Shown in pieces: positions 1-9,335 of a stretch of DNA of 64,000 nucleotides. The position numbers and the translations under genes are program-made. Numbering within the stretch: the first letter of the stretch is position 1; the number at the start of each line of letters is the position of its first letter. Origin of the DNA: CAZQIC01 sp964593555 (lineage in GTDB: Bacteria > Bacteroidota > Bacteroidia > JAFLBG01); the NCBI GenBank assembly GCA_964593555.1, contig CAZQIC010000009.1:4645-68644 (forward strand), written 5' to 3'. The notes beneath the pieces are model-generated. The model was given only the letters and a program-made list of their open reading frames with translations, was not told where the DNA came from and ran no database searches.

Positions 1-943
1 TTTTAAGAGGAAAATAAATGCCAGGGTATTTTTCCATATCACGGATAAGGAAACCCATTGAACTAGATGCAGAGTCGAGCTGATTATATAATTTCTTATC
101 GTTAAGCAACATACCCATTGTACCTTCTCCTTTGTTGATTTTGTCAAGTATCACAGAAACATTTGCCATTGCACGGTTAACATTATCGATAGTTGATTTA
201 AGATTTGACTTCGCTATACTATCGGTAATGTTTGTGATATTATTCAAAGCCTGAGTAATTTTCTCATTGTTATTAGCAATGTTAGCCGTGATAGATTCTA
301 TCTTAGAGAATATACTAGAGATGGTCCTTTTTTCTTTGGTAACAAGAGTATCTAAAGTTCGTGCAGTATGTTCAAACGTAACAATAGATTTTTTTATACT
401 CTCGAAACTCTGAAGAATATCTTCACGTGCATCTTTATTAAAAATAACCTGGATCACTTCTACAGCTGAATCAAGAGAAGAAACCAGTTTCGATATTTTT
501 TCCTTCAACGGTTTTACTTCGTTACCAACTTGGTCACCTAGTGAAGCTTCGATATCCGATTTCAATGTATCTCCACTGGCAGCAAATACTTTATCCGTTC
601 CAAGATTAATTTCAATTGCCTTGGAGCCAAGAAAATCTGAACTAATTATCTTTGCAATACTATTCTTTGGAATATTAATATCGGAGTTATCGATTGTAAG
701 AGTAACAATGATCGTACCGGGCGACTTAGGATTTAATGACAGATCCTTTATCTGACCAATTCTAAAACCGTTGATCAATACAGGATTAGACTCAACAAGT
801 CCATTTATCTGGTTATATTCAGCATAAAATACACGCTGACCGCTAAATAAATTCCGGCCCTTCAAGAAATTGAACCCGAAAATAAACAGAGCGATCGCCC
901 CCAAAACTATAATACCCGCCTTAAGCTCTTTTGAAAGTTTCAA
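1..943 (-). CDS. MCE/MlaD-family lipid-transport protein (3' end cut by window)
   Basis: Reading the minus strand from 943 gives an uninterrupted frame of 314 codons that runs off the window at base 1, so the C terminus is missing. It opens with a short basic stretch (MKLSKELKAG), one membrane segment at about residues 9-26, then an MCE domain at about residues 37-115 (YAEYNQINGLVESNPV, VLINGFRIGQIKDL). The rest is helical and rich in Ser, Asn and Asp with coiled-coil character. MCE proteins bind phospholipids in the periplasm and work with an ABC transporter (MlaEF type) in lipid traffic between membranes. That role is known for the family and inferred here. The start is a TTG: the nearby ATG at 948-946 meets a stop after two codons. 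The amidase stop lies 28 bp upstream, so the two genes are probably cotranscribed. Confidence 0.85.
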   Translation of the reverse strand, partial: MKLSKELKAGIIVLGAIALFIFGFNFLKGRNLFSGQRVFYAEYNQINGLVESNPVLINGFRIGQIKDLSLNPKSPGTIIVTLTIDNSDINIPKNSIAKIISSDFLGSKAIEINLGTDKVFAASGDTLKSDIEASLGDQVGNEVKPLKEKISKLVSSLDSAVEVIQVIFNKDAREDILQSFESIKKSIVTFEHTARTLDTLVTKEKRTISSIFSKIESITANIANNNEKITQALNNITNITDSIAKSNLKSTIDNVNRAMANVSVILDKINKGEGTMGMLLNDKKLYNQLDSASSSMGFLIRDMEKYPGIYFPLK

Positions 944-971
944 TGCATCAAAATTTAAATCCGTGGCAAAT

Positions 972-2225
972 TTAAGGTTTTACCCGTTTAACTGCATCAT
1001 TTAATGGAATTCTTTTTCCGGCCCTAAAAGCCACTACAAAAGCATCTCTATACCCTTTTTCCCTTATTTCCTTCTGTAAACCTGTTGCAGGATTCAACAA
1101 AACATAGTTACCTGATGTGTATTTATAAGTTCCTCCTTCATCATACTCAATGATCTCTTTCATTCCTTTAAATTTCTCGGAGCCCATTTCAACTTTTTTA
1201 TCCGATGACATAAATTGCACCCGAAAAAACACTGTATCAGAAACTATAATAGGATCCTTTTTCTTAGGCACAATGGCCTCATCCTTCTTCTTTACATCAA
1301 CAGAATCCATCTTGGGTTGAATAACCGGCTCAACTCTTTTTTCTTCAATAATTACGGGGGCTGCAACTTCCTTGCTTTCAACAGTATCTTCGGGTGAAGG
1401 TTTATAGGGTTCTTTATTTTGCAGCGCATCATTATATTTTTTATTCGCGCCTTCGAGTTCATTTTTATAATCCCTGAATGCAAGAAACAAACTCGTTGCA
1501 ACATAATCCTGCCCCCTTACCGAACCTAAAAACTTTTCTTCCTCCGGATTAGTCAAAAATCCAATCTCTGTTAAAAGACTTGGCATTTTTGTTTTCCATA
1601 ACACTAAAAAACCTGCCTGCTTTACTTCTTTATCTTTTCTGTTTGCCTTTTCTTTATAATATTTCTGAATCTTTGATGCGAGACTTAGGCTTTGTTCAAG
1701 GAATACGTTTTGATACATACTGAAAATTATTAATGCTTCATCTGAATTAGGATCAAAGCCATCATAATTCTTTTTGTAATCATCCTCCATCAAAATAGAA
1801 GAGTTTTCTCTCTTCGCAACATCCAGATTTCCTTTTGTTTTGTGAAGCCCCATTATATAAGTTTCCGAACCGCATGCATCTTTATTTACAGAAGCATTGC
1901 AGTGTATACAAATGAACAGATCCGCATTGGCTTTATTGGCAATATTTGCACGCTCATTTAACTCTATAAACACATCTGTTTTGCGGGTATAAATAACTTT
2001 TATTTCTGGGAAATTCTCCTCAAGGTATTTACCCAGCTTAAGCGAGACAGCGAGTGCAATATCTTTCTCTTTAAATTTAACACCATGACAGCCCGGATCT
2101 TTACCTCCATGGCCCGCATCAATCACAACAGTTTTCACCCCTTTAAATGGCGCGAATCTTGCAGTGAAGGACGAAAGCAAAAAAGCTACAGATAAAATAA
2201 GCAGCAATTCTATTCGTTTAAGCAT
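972..2225 (-). CDS. N-acetylmuramoyl-L-alanine amidase (Amidase_3) with SPOR-like C-terminal part
   Basis: 417 residues. A hydrophobic N terminus (LLLILSVAFLLSSF) serves as signal peptide or anchor. The Amidase_3 zinc hydrolase domain covers about residues 30-255. Visible motifs are VVIDAGHGGKDPG (first zinc His), the Glu in FKEKDIALAV, ICIHCNAS (second zinc His) and LLTEIGFLTNPEEE (catalytic Glu). A Lys/Glu/Pro-rich linker follows. The last 80 residues (FRVQFMSSDKKV, then GYRDAFVVAFRAGKRI) look like the SPOR-like repeat common on Bacteroidetes amidases; that part is inference. It cleaves the amide bond between muramic acid and the stem peptide during cell separation. It lies upstream of the MCE gene on the same strand and is divergent from the LptD-like gene. 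Confidence 0.92.
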   Translation of the reverse strand: MLKRIELLLILSVAFLLSSFTARFAPFKGVKTVVIDAGHGGKDPGCHGVKFKEKDIALAVSLKLGKYLEENFPEIKVIYTRKTDVFIELNERANIANKANADLFICIHCNASVNKDACGSETYIMGLHKTKGNLDVAKRENSSILMEDDYKKNYDGFDPNSDEALIIFSMYQNVFLEQSLSLASKIQKYYKEKANRKDKEVKQAGFLVLWKTKMPSLLTEIGFLTNPEEEKFLGSVRGQDYVATSLFLAFRDYKNELEGANKKYNDALQNKEPYKPSPEDTVESKEVAAPVIIEEKRVEPVIQPKMDSVDVKKKDEAIVPKKKDPIIVSDTVFFRVQFMSSDKKVEMGSEKFKGMKEIIEYDEGGTYKYTSGNYVLLNPATGLQKEIREKGYRDAFVVAFRAGKRIPLNDAVKRVKP

Positions 2226-2311
2226 GGGTCTGTTTATGTAATAAAACGATTAAACGTTTATTTTATTTAGTTTTACGACTCTTTTAGTTAAACAAAAATA
2301 GTACTTGAAGT

Positions 2312-4810
2312 TTGCGCACCCTTAAGGCCATACACTTATTTTTCATCCTTTTGGTGTTGATAACCGCACCTTTTAATGCATATGCTTCGGCCCCTGCCGA
2401 TTCAATTAAGGCCTCTCCTGGAAATAGCTTACTCAAATCAAAGGTAGCCTACAAAGCCAGTGATTCTATACGTTTTAATATAGTTGAGCAAAAAGTGTAC
2501 CTATTTGGTAATGCAGATGTAAAATATGAGGACATTTCACTAACAGCCTCATATATCGAACTGGATTTAAACAGTAATCTCGTACATGCTAAGTTCGGAA
2601 GGGACAGTACGGGAAAAAAGATCGGTATTCCTAAGTTCGAACAAAATGGCACCGGGTTTTCTGCCGATAGCATCAAATATAATTTCGAAACTAAAAAAGG
2701 AAAAATTTCTGATGTTATTACCAAAGAAGGTGAAGGCTTTATACATGGTAAGGTTGTAAAGAAAGACACCAACAATGTTTTTTACATAAAGAAGGGGCGC
2801 TACACCACGTGCGACCTTGAACACCCGCACTTTTTTATCGGGGCAGACAAACTTAAAGTTATCCCCGATGATAAAATTATTACAGGCCCCGCCTATCTTT
2901 CAATTGCAGATGTTCCCACACCACTCGTTGTACCATTCGGATTTTTTCCAAACAAAAAAGGACAAAGCTCAGGCATAATTGTACCTACTTACGGTAAATC
3001 ACAGGAGCTGGGCTTCGCTCTTAGAGACGGCGGCTACTATTTCGGGATCAATGATTATATGGATATGGCAATCAAGGGCGATATATACTCCTACGGTAGT
3101 TGGGGTTTAAAAACATTGACCAACTATAAAAAAAAGTACAAGTACGATGGAAGTTTTAATTTAAACTACGCTCGCATCCTTACAGGTATTCCGGAAACTC
3201 CTGACTTTAGTTCAAAGAATGATTTTTTTGTACGCTGGTCACATACTCAAAACCCTAAAGCAAAACCCGGACGAAATTTTTCTGCCAATGTTAACGGAGG
3301 AAGCAGCAATTACAATAAATACAATTCGACCAATAGCAGGGACTATTTGACAAATACATTTCAGTCCAATGTTAATTATAACAAAACTTTTAATCTTTTT
3401 AAAACACAATTTAATTTTTCGGCCAGTGCAAGACACAGTCAAAATACAAATACAAAAATTGTGGACCTTAGTTTACCCGAACTTGCTCTTGCATCAAACA
3501 GAATATTTCCATTTAAAAACAGCAATAGGATAGGAGCAAAATGGTATGATAAAATTGGGTTTAGCTGGACAAGTACAGCGGTTAACAGTATAAGCACCTA
3601 TGATTCGCTTTTGTTTAAGGAACGATCGTTAGACATTATGCGAAACGCAATGAGGCATACCGTGCCCATAAGCACTTCGTTTAATATTTTAAAATATTTT
3701 ACATTAACACCAAGCATAAGTGCTTCATCTGTTTGGTATTTAAAAACTATAAATAAAACATATAACGCAGACAGCAACAAAGTATATACCGATACGGTAA
3801 ACGGATTCCGTACTGCGAATGAAGCGAGCGCTTCTGCAAACCTGACAACAAAACTTTACGGTACTTACCAATTCAGGCATGGCACATTAAAAGCCATTCG
3901 TCATTTAATGATCCCAAGTGTTGGTGTTAGTTATCGCCCGGATTATAGCAATGAAAAATTCGGCTATTACCAAACTGTTGATATTGACAAATACGGTAAA
4001 ACAGAAAAATATTCTGTATTTCAAAATGGAATATATGGATCACCCGGAAGCGGGAAGTCCGGAAATGTAAACATGAGTTTAAGCAATACTGTTGAGATGA
4101 AATTAAAACCGAAAGAAGACACATCGAACATCGACAGAAAAGTACCGCTTATTCAAGCCTTCAACATTTCAACTTCATACAATATGGCAGCCGAACATTT
4201 TAAGTGGGCGTTAATAAATTTAAACGGAAGAACAATGTTATTTAAAAAACTGGATGTTAATGCAAGTGCGGCCTTAGATCCTTACAGAATTGACACCTCC
4301 GGAAAAAGAATAGAACGCTGGGAATGGACCGCCAACCAACGCATTGGCAGGCTAACTAATGTCGGGTTAAATTTAGGTACGAGCCTGCAGAGTAAGGAGC
4401 GGGATAAAAAAGAAAGCAAAAAAGGAACAGAGCAGGAGCTTGAATATATTAATGCACACCCCAATGAATTTGTTGACTTCTCTGTTCCATGGACACTTAG
4501 TCTTTACTATTCCTTGCAATACTCGAAACCACAGCTTGTTAAAACTGTAACTCAAGCATTAAGTTTTAGCGGCGATTGTAACATAACAAAAAACTGGAAA
4601 ATAGGTTTTCGTTCTGGGTATGATTTTGTACAAAAAGATTTTACATATACTTCTGTTGATATATATAGGGATCTTCATTGTTGGGAAATGAGTTTTAACT
4701 GGGTTCCATTTGGTTTAAGACAAAGTTATAATGTGAGTATAAAAGTGAAAGCAGCGGTGTTGCAGGATCTAAAGCTAAACCGTAAAAGAGAATGGTATGA
4801 TTTTCAGTAA
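2312..4810 (+). CDS. lptD: LptD/OstA-like LPS-assembly outer-membrane protein
   Basis: 832 residues starting at a TTG; an in-frame TGA lies two codons upstream, so no earlier start is possible. A signal peptide covers about residues 1-26. An LptA/OstA-like domain follows (about 50-190; VYLFGNADVKYEDISLTASY, FYIKKGRYTTCDLEHPHFF). The segment VPFGFFPNKKGQSSGIIVPTY marks the start of the LptD beta-barrel, and the remainder consists of alternating aromatic strands. LptD inserts lipopolysaccharide into the outer leaflet of the outer membrane. The Bacteroidetes version is diverged, and the usual terminal Phe is not present (it ends in WYDFQ). It is divergent from the amidase and meets the anion transporter tail to tail with no spacer. 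Confidence 0.85.
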   Translation: MRTLKAIHLFFILLVLITAPFNAYASAPADSIKASPGNSLLKSKVAYKASDSIRFNIVEQKVYLFGNADVKYEDISLTASYIELDLNSNLVHAKFGRDSTGKKIGIPKFEQNGTGFSADSIKYNFETKKGKISDVITKEGEGFIHGKVVKKDTNNVFYIKKGRYTTCDLEHPHFFIGADKLKVIPDDKIITGPAYLSIADVPTPLVVPFGFFPNKKGQSSGIIVPTYGKSQELGFALRDGGYYFGINDYMDMAIKGDIYSYGSWGLKTLTNYKKKYKYDGSFNLNYARILTGIPETPDFSSKNDFFVRWSHTQNPKAKPGRNFSANVNGGSSNYNKYNSTNSRDYLTNTFQSNVNYNKTFNLFKTQFNFSASARHSQNTNTKIVDLSLPELALASNRIFPFKNSNRIGAKWYDKIGFSWTSTAVNSISTYDSLLFKERSLDIMRNAMRHTVPISTSFNILKYFTLTPSISASSVWYLKTINKTYNADSNKVYTDTVNGFRTANEASASANLTTKLYGTYQFRHGTLKAIRHLMIPSVGVSYRPDYSNEKFGYYQTVDIDKYGKTEKYSVFQNGIYGSPGSGKSGNVNMSLSNTVEMKLKPKEDTSNIDRKVPLIQAFNISTSYNMAAEHFKWALINLNGRTMLFKKLDVNASAALDPYRIDTSGKRIERWEWTANQRIGRLTNVGLNLGTSLQSKERDKKESKKGTEQELEYINAHPNEFVDFSVPWTLSLYYSLQYSKPQLVKTVTQALSFSGDCNITKNWKIGFRSGYDFVQKDFTYTSVDIYRDLHCWEMSFNWVPFGLRQSYNVSIKVKAAVLQDLKLNRKREWYDFQ

Positions 4811-6277
4811 CTAAAAGAAGTACTTGTAAACTACCATTGATACCGACATCAGGATTATTCCTAAAATATCAACTAGTATTCCAGCCTTCATCATTTGATT
4901 TACGGTAATACGTTTACTTCCAAATACAATGGTGTTGGGCGCTGTTGCAACAGGCAGCATAAAACCCAATGATGAAGCCAATGTAGCCGGCACTAACAAT
5001 AATAATGGATGCAAACCTGTGGATGGTAATACTGCAATCAACAGAGGGATCATTAATTGTATACAGGCTACATTGGATGCAAATTCACTTATCACACAAA
5101 TCAAACTACACATCACTATCATCAATAAAAAATAAGAAGGAATACCTGATAAATTTATTCCAGTTGCCATCCACGCACTCATCCCTGAAACTTCTAATCC
5201 CTTTGCAAGTGCAAAACCACCACCAAATAACAAAACAATATCAAAAGGTAGTTTGTGTACATCTTCCCATATCAATATTCCCCTGCTCTTTTCATTTTTA
5301 GTAGGGAAAAGAAAAAGTACTAAGGCCATAACAATAGCTACGGTTCCATCGTGGATATAAGCAGGGTTCTTAAACAAATTACTCCACCCCGGAATTTTTA
5401 TCGCACCCATATCTATATCAACCCTCGTAAACCATAATATTGCGGTTAAAATAAAAACAGATCCTGTTACTTTTTCTTCGTAACTCATTGGTCCAAGTTC
5501 TTTCAATTTATTTTTGAAATGATTTTTATCAACTGATATCGACTTTACATTTTTTAGAAATAAATATTTTAAGACAATAAAACTGAGGAACAATAACCCT
5601 ATAGAAACAGGAAATCCTATGATAAACCAATTTGCAAAATCCATATCATGATTATTCGGAAAAGCTTTAGTGTACTCCCTGAAAAATATCATATTGGTGG
5701 GAGTACCTACCAATGTGGCTATGCCGCCAATGCTTGCCGAATAAGCAAGACCTATTAACAGTGCTGTACTCAGTTTTTGTACAAAACCATTTTCATCACC
5801 ATGCTTTTCTAGTTGATAAATTACCGCCATTACCGACGACAATAGCATCATTACAGTTGCAGTATTTGAGATCCACATTGAAATAAAATAGGACGCGGAC
5901 ATTACACCCATTAAAATACCGGCAGGTTTTGCTCCTACCATTGATAATATTTTTAGAGAGATCCGTTGATGCAAATTCCAGCGTTCAATAGCAAATGCAA
6001 TGATAAAGCCACCAATGAATAAAAATATAATAGGGTCCATGTACTGTGTGGCCACCATTGCTGCATCCCCTATTCCAAGCATTGGAATAAATACCACAGG
6101 TAATAAAGCAGTTATAGTTAAATGCACGGCCTCTGTAAGCCACCAGATAGCCATCCATGCAGCAAGAGCCGCCATTCGGGTAACTAATGGGTTAGACGGA
6201 TCGAGATCTGTACCCAACAAAATGAGTAATGCAACAACAGGTCCAAGAAATACTTTTATTTTTTTTGCTGTGAGCAT
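4811..6277 (-). CDS. DASS (SLC13-type) sodium:dicarboxylate/anion symporter
   Basis: 488 residues and almost wholly membrane-embedded, with about eleven hydrophobic segments. Both SNT substrate/sodium-site motifs of the DASS family can be seen: WISNTATVMML at about residue 135 and SEFASNVACIQL at about 395, followed by LPVATAPNTIVFGSKRI. The N-terminal signature WWLTEAVHLTITALLPVVFIP also fits. Members import C4-dicarboxylates, citrate, sulfate or phosphate with sodium across the inner membrane. The substrate cannot be told from this sequence. The family usually has 450-490 residues, so the gene looks complete. It converges on the LptD-like gene and is probably transcribed alone. Confidence 0.92.
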   Translation of the reverse strand: MLTAKKIKVFLGPVVALLILLGTDLDPSNPLVTRMAALAAWMAIWWLTEAVHLTITALLPVVFIPMLGIGDAAMVATQYMDPIIFLFIGGFIIAFAIERWNLHQRISLKILSMVGAKPAGILMGVMSASYFISMWISNTATVMMLLSSVMAVIYQLEKHGDENGFVQKLSTALLIGLAYSASIGGIATLVGTPTNMIFFREYTKAFPNNHDMDFANWFIIGFPVSIGLLFLSFIVLKYLFLKNVKSISVDKNHFKNKLKELGPMSYEEKVTGSVFILTAILWFTRVDIDMGAIKIPGWSNLFKNPAYIHDGTVAIVMALVLFLFPTKNEKSRGILIWEDVHKLPFDIVLLFGGGFALAKGLEVSGMSAWMATGINLSGIPSYFLLMIVMCSLICVISEFASNVACIQLMIPLLIAVLPSTGLHPLLLLVPATLASSLGFMLPVATAPNTIVFGSKRITVNQMMKAGILVDILGIILMSVSMVVYKYFF

Positions 6278-6331
6278 TTTTCAATACAAGCTTATTTGTA
6301 GCTTTAGGTTTGAATTAAAGGTAAATGTAAT

Positions 6332-6709
6332 ATGCTTCATCAACTTATAAAAACATCTTTTTATTTACTTGTGTTTTCGGGCATGCTCCTTTTTTCCTGC
6401 AAGAACAAAAAACATGTTGCATCAAAAAACACTGTTGTTGTGCAAAACACCAACAAGTACAAAGATTATAAAAAAGGTACAGTCACAAAATTTGATGTGG
6501 ATGGTTGTTCATTTATTATTACGATCCAGGATGAAAACCAATCGGACCCAACAATTCCAGAAGACAGGTTAATAGCGGTGAATCTTGAAGATCAATATAA
6601 ACAAGACGGACTTAAAATCTGGATAATGTATGTTCCGGAAAAACAAGAATCTCTGAGCACCTGTATGGCGGGTGAAATAGTAAGAATAACGGCAATAGAA
6701 AAACGATGA
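6332..6709 (+). CDS. Small predicted lipoprotein, unknown function
   Basis: 125 residues. The N terminus has a hydrophobic stretch ending in MLLFSC, a lipobox-like site with the acylated Cys at about residue 23, followed by a Lys-rich tether (KNKKHVASK). The mature part is a small, probably beta-rich domain (GTVTKFDVDGCSFIITIQ, RLIAVNLEDQ, GLKIWIMYV) with two further Cys. No known family was recognised. Its last four bases overlap the fmt start (ATGA), so it is translationally coupled to fmt. Such small lipoproteins are frequent in Bacteroidota genomes. Confidence 0.7.
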   Translation: MLHQLIKTSFYLLVFSGMLLFSCKNKKHVASKNTVVVQNTNKYKDYKKGTVTKFDVDGCSFIITIQDENQSDPTIPEDRLIAVNLEDQYKQDGLKIWIMYVPEKQESLSTCMAGEIVRITAIEKR

Positions 6710-7671
6710 ATAAAACTTTACGCATAGTGTTTATGGGCACTCCCGATTTCGCGGTAGCATCATTGGACGCTTTGGTAAAGAATGAGTATAATATTGTTGG
6801 AGTTATAACTGTGCCGGATAAACCAGCAGGGCGCGGACAACAAATACAACAATCGGCAGTTAAACAATATGCGGTTGCAAACAACCTTCATGTATTACAA
6901 CCGGAAAAATTAAAAGATGAAAAATTTCTTTCTGAATTACGTTCATTAAATGCCGACCTACAAATAGTTGTCGCATTTAGAATGTTACCAGAGTTGGTAT
7001 GGACCATGCCTCCGTTAGGAACATTTAATCTGCATGGATCATTATTACCACAGTACCGTGGAGCGGCACCAATTAACCGGGCTGTTATGAATGGAGAAAA
7101 AGAAACAGGTGTTACCACCTTTTTTTTACAGCAGGAAATTGATACCGGTAAAATTATTTTTAGTGAGCGAACAGCTATTGATGAAAATGAAAATGCGGGA
7201 GAAGTACACGACAGGCTGATGAACATTGGAGCCCAGCTTGTGGTGAAGACAGTTAAAGCGATAGAAGAAAAAAATCACCCAGCGGTAAGTCAGGAAACAT
7301 TATTACATAACATAGAATTAAAGTCGGCGCCAAAAATTTTTAAAGAGGGTTGCAAAATAAACTGGAGCAACGATGCACAGACAATCCACAATTTTATAAG
7401 AGGCTTAAGCCCCTACCCCGCAGCGTGGACAGAGTTTCAAGGTCACGATGATAAAATTTACAATGTAAAAATTTTCTGTGCTGTGAAAGAAATTGCGGTA
7501 CACAATTCTCCCAATGGCATTATTCTAAGCGACAATAAAACCTTTCTGAAAGTGACTTGTACCAATGGGTTTATAAATGTACTTGAGTTACAGCTTGCAG
7601 GAAAAAAAAGAATGAATGTTCAAGATCTCCTTCGTGGTTTCCCGATTTCAGGAACGTGGAAAGCCCTGTAA
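6706..7671 (+). CDS. fmt: Methionyl-tRNA formyltransferase
   Basis: 321 residues, the normal length. It formylates initiator Met-tRNA with 10-formyl-tetrahydrofolate. The N-terminal Rossmann domain begins RIVFMGTPDFAVASLDAL. The catalytic loop is FNLHGSLLPQYRGAAPINRA, containing the Asn and His of the active site, and the Asp is in QQEIDTGKII. The C-terminal OB-like tRNA-binding domain starts near residue 205 (KIFKEGCKINWS). The gene overlaps the lipoprotein upstream by 4 bp. A small hairpin (CCCTG/CAGGG, 7664-7679) encloses its stop codon but has no U-tract. Confidence 0.97.
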   Translation: MNKTLRIVFMGTPDFAVASLDALVKNEYNIVGVITVPDKPAGRGQQIQQSAVKQYAVANNLHVLQPEKLKDEKFLSELRSLNADLQIVVAFRMLPELVWTMPPLGTFNLHGSLLPQYRGAAPINRAVMNGEKETGVTTFFLQQEIDTGKIIFSERTAIDENENAGEVHDRLMNIGAQLVVKTVKAIEEKNHPAVSQETLLHNIELKSAPKIFKEGCKINWSNDAQTIHNFIRGLSPYPAAWTEFQGHDDKIYNVKIFCAVKEIAVHNSPNGIILSDNKTFLKVTCTNGFINVLELQLAGKKRMNVQDLLRGFPISGTWKAL

Positions 7672-7732
7672 TATCAGGGTAAAACACGGGACTCACTTCT
7701 AAAAGTCGCTATAGGAAAGGCTTTCAGGCGTT

Positions 7733-7766
7733 GTTATTAACAAAAGCCCTGTAGTTATTAACAAAA
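7733..7766. repeat. Two identical 13-bp direct repeats upstream of hup
   Basis: GTTATTAACAAAA occurs exactly twice, at 7733-7745 and 7754-7766, start to start 21 bp (two helical turns). The pair ends 14 bp before the -33 element of the hup promoter, a position suited to a regulator binding the same DNA face twice. Which protein binds, if any, is unknown. Confidence 0.5.
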
Positions 7767-7779
7767 CAGCATCGGCCTA

Positions 7780-7809
7780 TTGACTATTTCTCCAAGGCAT
7801 ATATCTTTG
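7780..7809 (+). promoter_or_regulatory. Bacteroidetes-type promoter of hup
   Basis: TTG at 7780-7782 and TATCTTTG at 7802-7809 are separated by 19 bp. This matches the known Bacteroidetes primary sigma-factor consensus (-33 TTTG/TTG, -7 TAnnTTTG). The predicted transcription start is about 7815, leaving a leader of about 33 nt before the HU start codon. Confidence 0.7.
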
Positions 7810-7847
7810 CCCTCGTTCAGTAATTATTTAACTAAAACAAAAACAAG

Positions 7848-8120
7848 ATGAACAAAGCAGAATTAGTAAACGCTATCTCTACAGAAGCGAAGTTGACAAA
7901 AGCAGATGCTCAAAGAGCATTAGATGGTTTCATTTCAGCTACATCAAAATCTTTGAAAAAAGGTGACAGAGTAGCGTTAGTTGGTTTCGGATCTTTTTCT
8001 ATTGCTAAAAGAGCAGCTAGAACAGGAAGAAATCCTCAAACAGGAAAAGCTATCAAGATCGCAGCTAAAAAAGTTGTGAAATTCAAAGCTGGTGCTGAGT
8101 TAGCTACTAAAGTGAAGTAA
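7848..8120 (+). CDS. hup: HU-family nucleoid DNA-binding protein
   Basis: 90 residues, the full HU length. The DNA-binding signature [20 protein letters not shown] spans about residues 46-65, with the minor-groove-intercalating Pro in RNPQTGK. The N-terminal helices ([20 protein letters not shown]) form the dimer core. HU bends and compacts DNA. The gene stands alone with its own promoter at 7780 and a strong terminator at 8143, which fits high monocistronic expression. Confidence 0.95.
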   Translation: MNKAELVNAISTEAKLTKADAQRALDGFISATSKSLKKGDRVALVGFGSFSIAKRAARTGRNPQTGKAIKIAAKKVVKFKAGAELATKVK

Positions 8121-8142
8121 TTCATTTTGAAGTTTTCAAAAA

Positions 8143-8178
8143 ACTCCTTCTCGAGTAATCGGGAGGGAGTTTTTTTTT
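8143..8178 (+). terminator. Rho-independent terminator of hup
   Basis: An 11-bp stem pairs 8143-8153 (ACTCCTTCTCG) with 8160-8170 around a six-base loop and is followed by a run of nine T (8170-8178). It sits 22 bp after the hup stop codon. Confidence 0.85.
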
Positions 8179-8204
8179 AGCTTTACAGAAGTAAAAATTT
8201 ATAT

Positions 8205-9260
8205 ATGTCAAAAGAAAGTAAAATAAAAAATTTCGATCCTAATGATCTTGGCGACCGTGCAGGGAACATTTACGGATTACCTTTTACAACCGAAGAAGCT
8301 GAAGTCGTAATTATCCCTGTTCCCTGGGAAGTAACTGTATCCTATGGTTCAGGAACAGCTAAAGGCCCGATGGCAGTTTATAATGCATCCTTCCAGGTCG
8401 ATCTTTATGATCCATATTTTCCCGATGCCTGGAAAATTGGTATTGCTATGGATAAATTTCCAACAGCATTAAAAAAGAAAAGTGATACACTCAGAAAATC
8501 TGCCGAGAAGTACATTTCTTCATTGGAGAAAGGACAAAGTCCTGATAAAAATAAAGCTCTTGCTAAAATTCAACAGCTTATAAATAAAGAATGTGAAACG
8601 CTGAATAAATATGTAAAACAAACTGCGCTTTCGTTTATAAACAAAAATAAAATTGTAGGATTACTAGGCGGCGATCATAGTACACCACTCGGATATTTTC
8701 AAGCACTTTCAGAAAAATATAAATCGTTTGGAATTTTACAGATAGATGCTCACGCAGATCTTCGTGTGGCATTCGAGGGATTTACGTATTCTCATGCTTC
8801 CATAATGTACAATGCATTGAAAATAAAAAACATTGAGAAGCTGGTACAGGTGGGAGTGCGCGATTATTGTGAGCAGGAGGCAAACCTCGCTAAAGATTCA
8901 AAGGGACGAGTGGTGAATTTTTACGATAGAGATATCAAACACCAAATGTATGAAGGTATAACCTGGAAAGACATTTGTAAAAAAATAGTTATGGAATTAC
9001 CCAATGAAGTTTATGTAAGTTTTGATATTGATGGGCTGGATCCAAAACTTTGTCCGAATACCGGAACACCATTGGCAGGAGGTTTTGAATTTGAACAGGC
9101 GACACACCTTATCCAACAAGTAGTTGAGAGTGGAAGAAAAATAATTGGCTTTGATGTGAATGAAGTATCTCCCGGAAAAGATGAATGGGATGCAAATGTT
9201 GGAGCAAGACTATTATATCGTATCGCAGTAATGGCATATAGAAGCAATGAAAAAAAGTAA
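8205..9260 (+). CDS. Arginase/agmatinase/formimidoylglutamase family hydrolase
   Basis: 351 residues of the ureohydrolase fold with two Mn ions. Metal-binding motifs present are LLGGDHSTPLGY (His), LQIDAHADLR (Asp-His-Asp) and YVSFDIDGLDP (Asp-Asp). The first 45 residues (NDLGDRAGNIYGLPFTTEEA) form the N-terminal extension typical of the Bacteroidetes subgroup, and a Lys-rich insertion lies at about residues 85-130. The reaction is hydrolysis of a guanidino or formimino group (arginine, agmatine or formiminoglutamate). The exact substrate is not decided by motifs; a Bacteroidetes agmatinase-family assignment is the safest. It starts 26 bp after the hup terminator. Confidence 0.88.
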   Translation: MSKESKIKNFDPNDLGDRAGNIYGLPFTTEEAEVVIIPVPWEVTVSYGSGTAKGPMAVYNASFQVDLYDPYFPDAWKIGIAMDKFPTALKKKSDTLRKSAEKYISSLEKGQSPDKNKALAKIQQLINKECETLNKYVKQTALSFINKNKIVGLLGGDHSTPLGYFQALSEKYKSFGILQIDAHADLRVAFEGFTYSHASIMYNALKIKNIEKLVQVGVRDYCEQEANLAKDSKGRVVNFYDRDIKHQMYEGITWKDICKKIVMELPNEVYVSFDIDGLDPKLCPNTGTPLAGGFEFEQATHLIQQVVESGRKIIGFDVNEVSPGKDEWDANVGARLLYRIAVMAYRSNEKK

Positions 9261-9263
9261 GTC

Positions 9264-9316
9264 TTCGACAGGCTCAGACTGACACGAGCGCTGGTCAGTT
9301 CGAGCCTGTCGAGAAC
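9264..9316. repeat. Dispersed palindromic repeat, complete inverted pair
   Basis: TTCGACAGGCTCAGACTGAC (9264-9283) is inverted at about 9293-9316 (GGTCAGTTCGAGCCTGTC continuing into GAGAAC), forming a hairpin of about 20 bp between two genes. Partial or degenerate copies lie at 11564-11606, 11850-11893, 21615-21656 and 41001-41023. It is an intergenic repeat family within this genome. Confidence 0.75.
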
Positions 9317-9335
9317 GTTCGTAGAAATATTAAAC

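Noticed and set aside
8205..9260. Specific assignment as agmatinase speB or arginase rocF
   Set aside because: Metal motifs are shared by all ureohydrolases and the substrate loop could not be told apart by eye.
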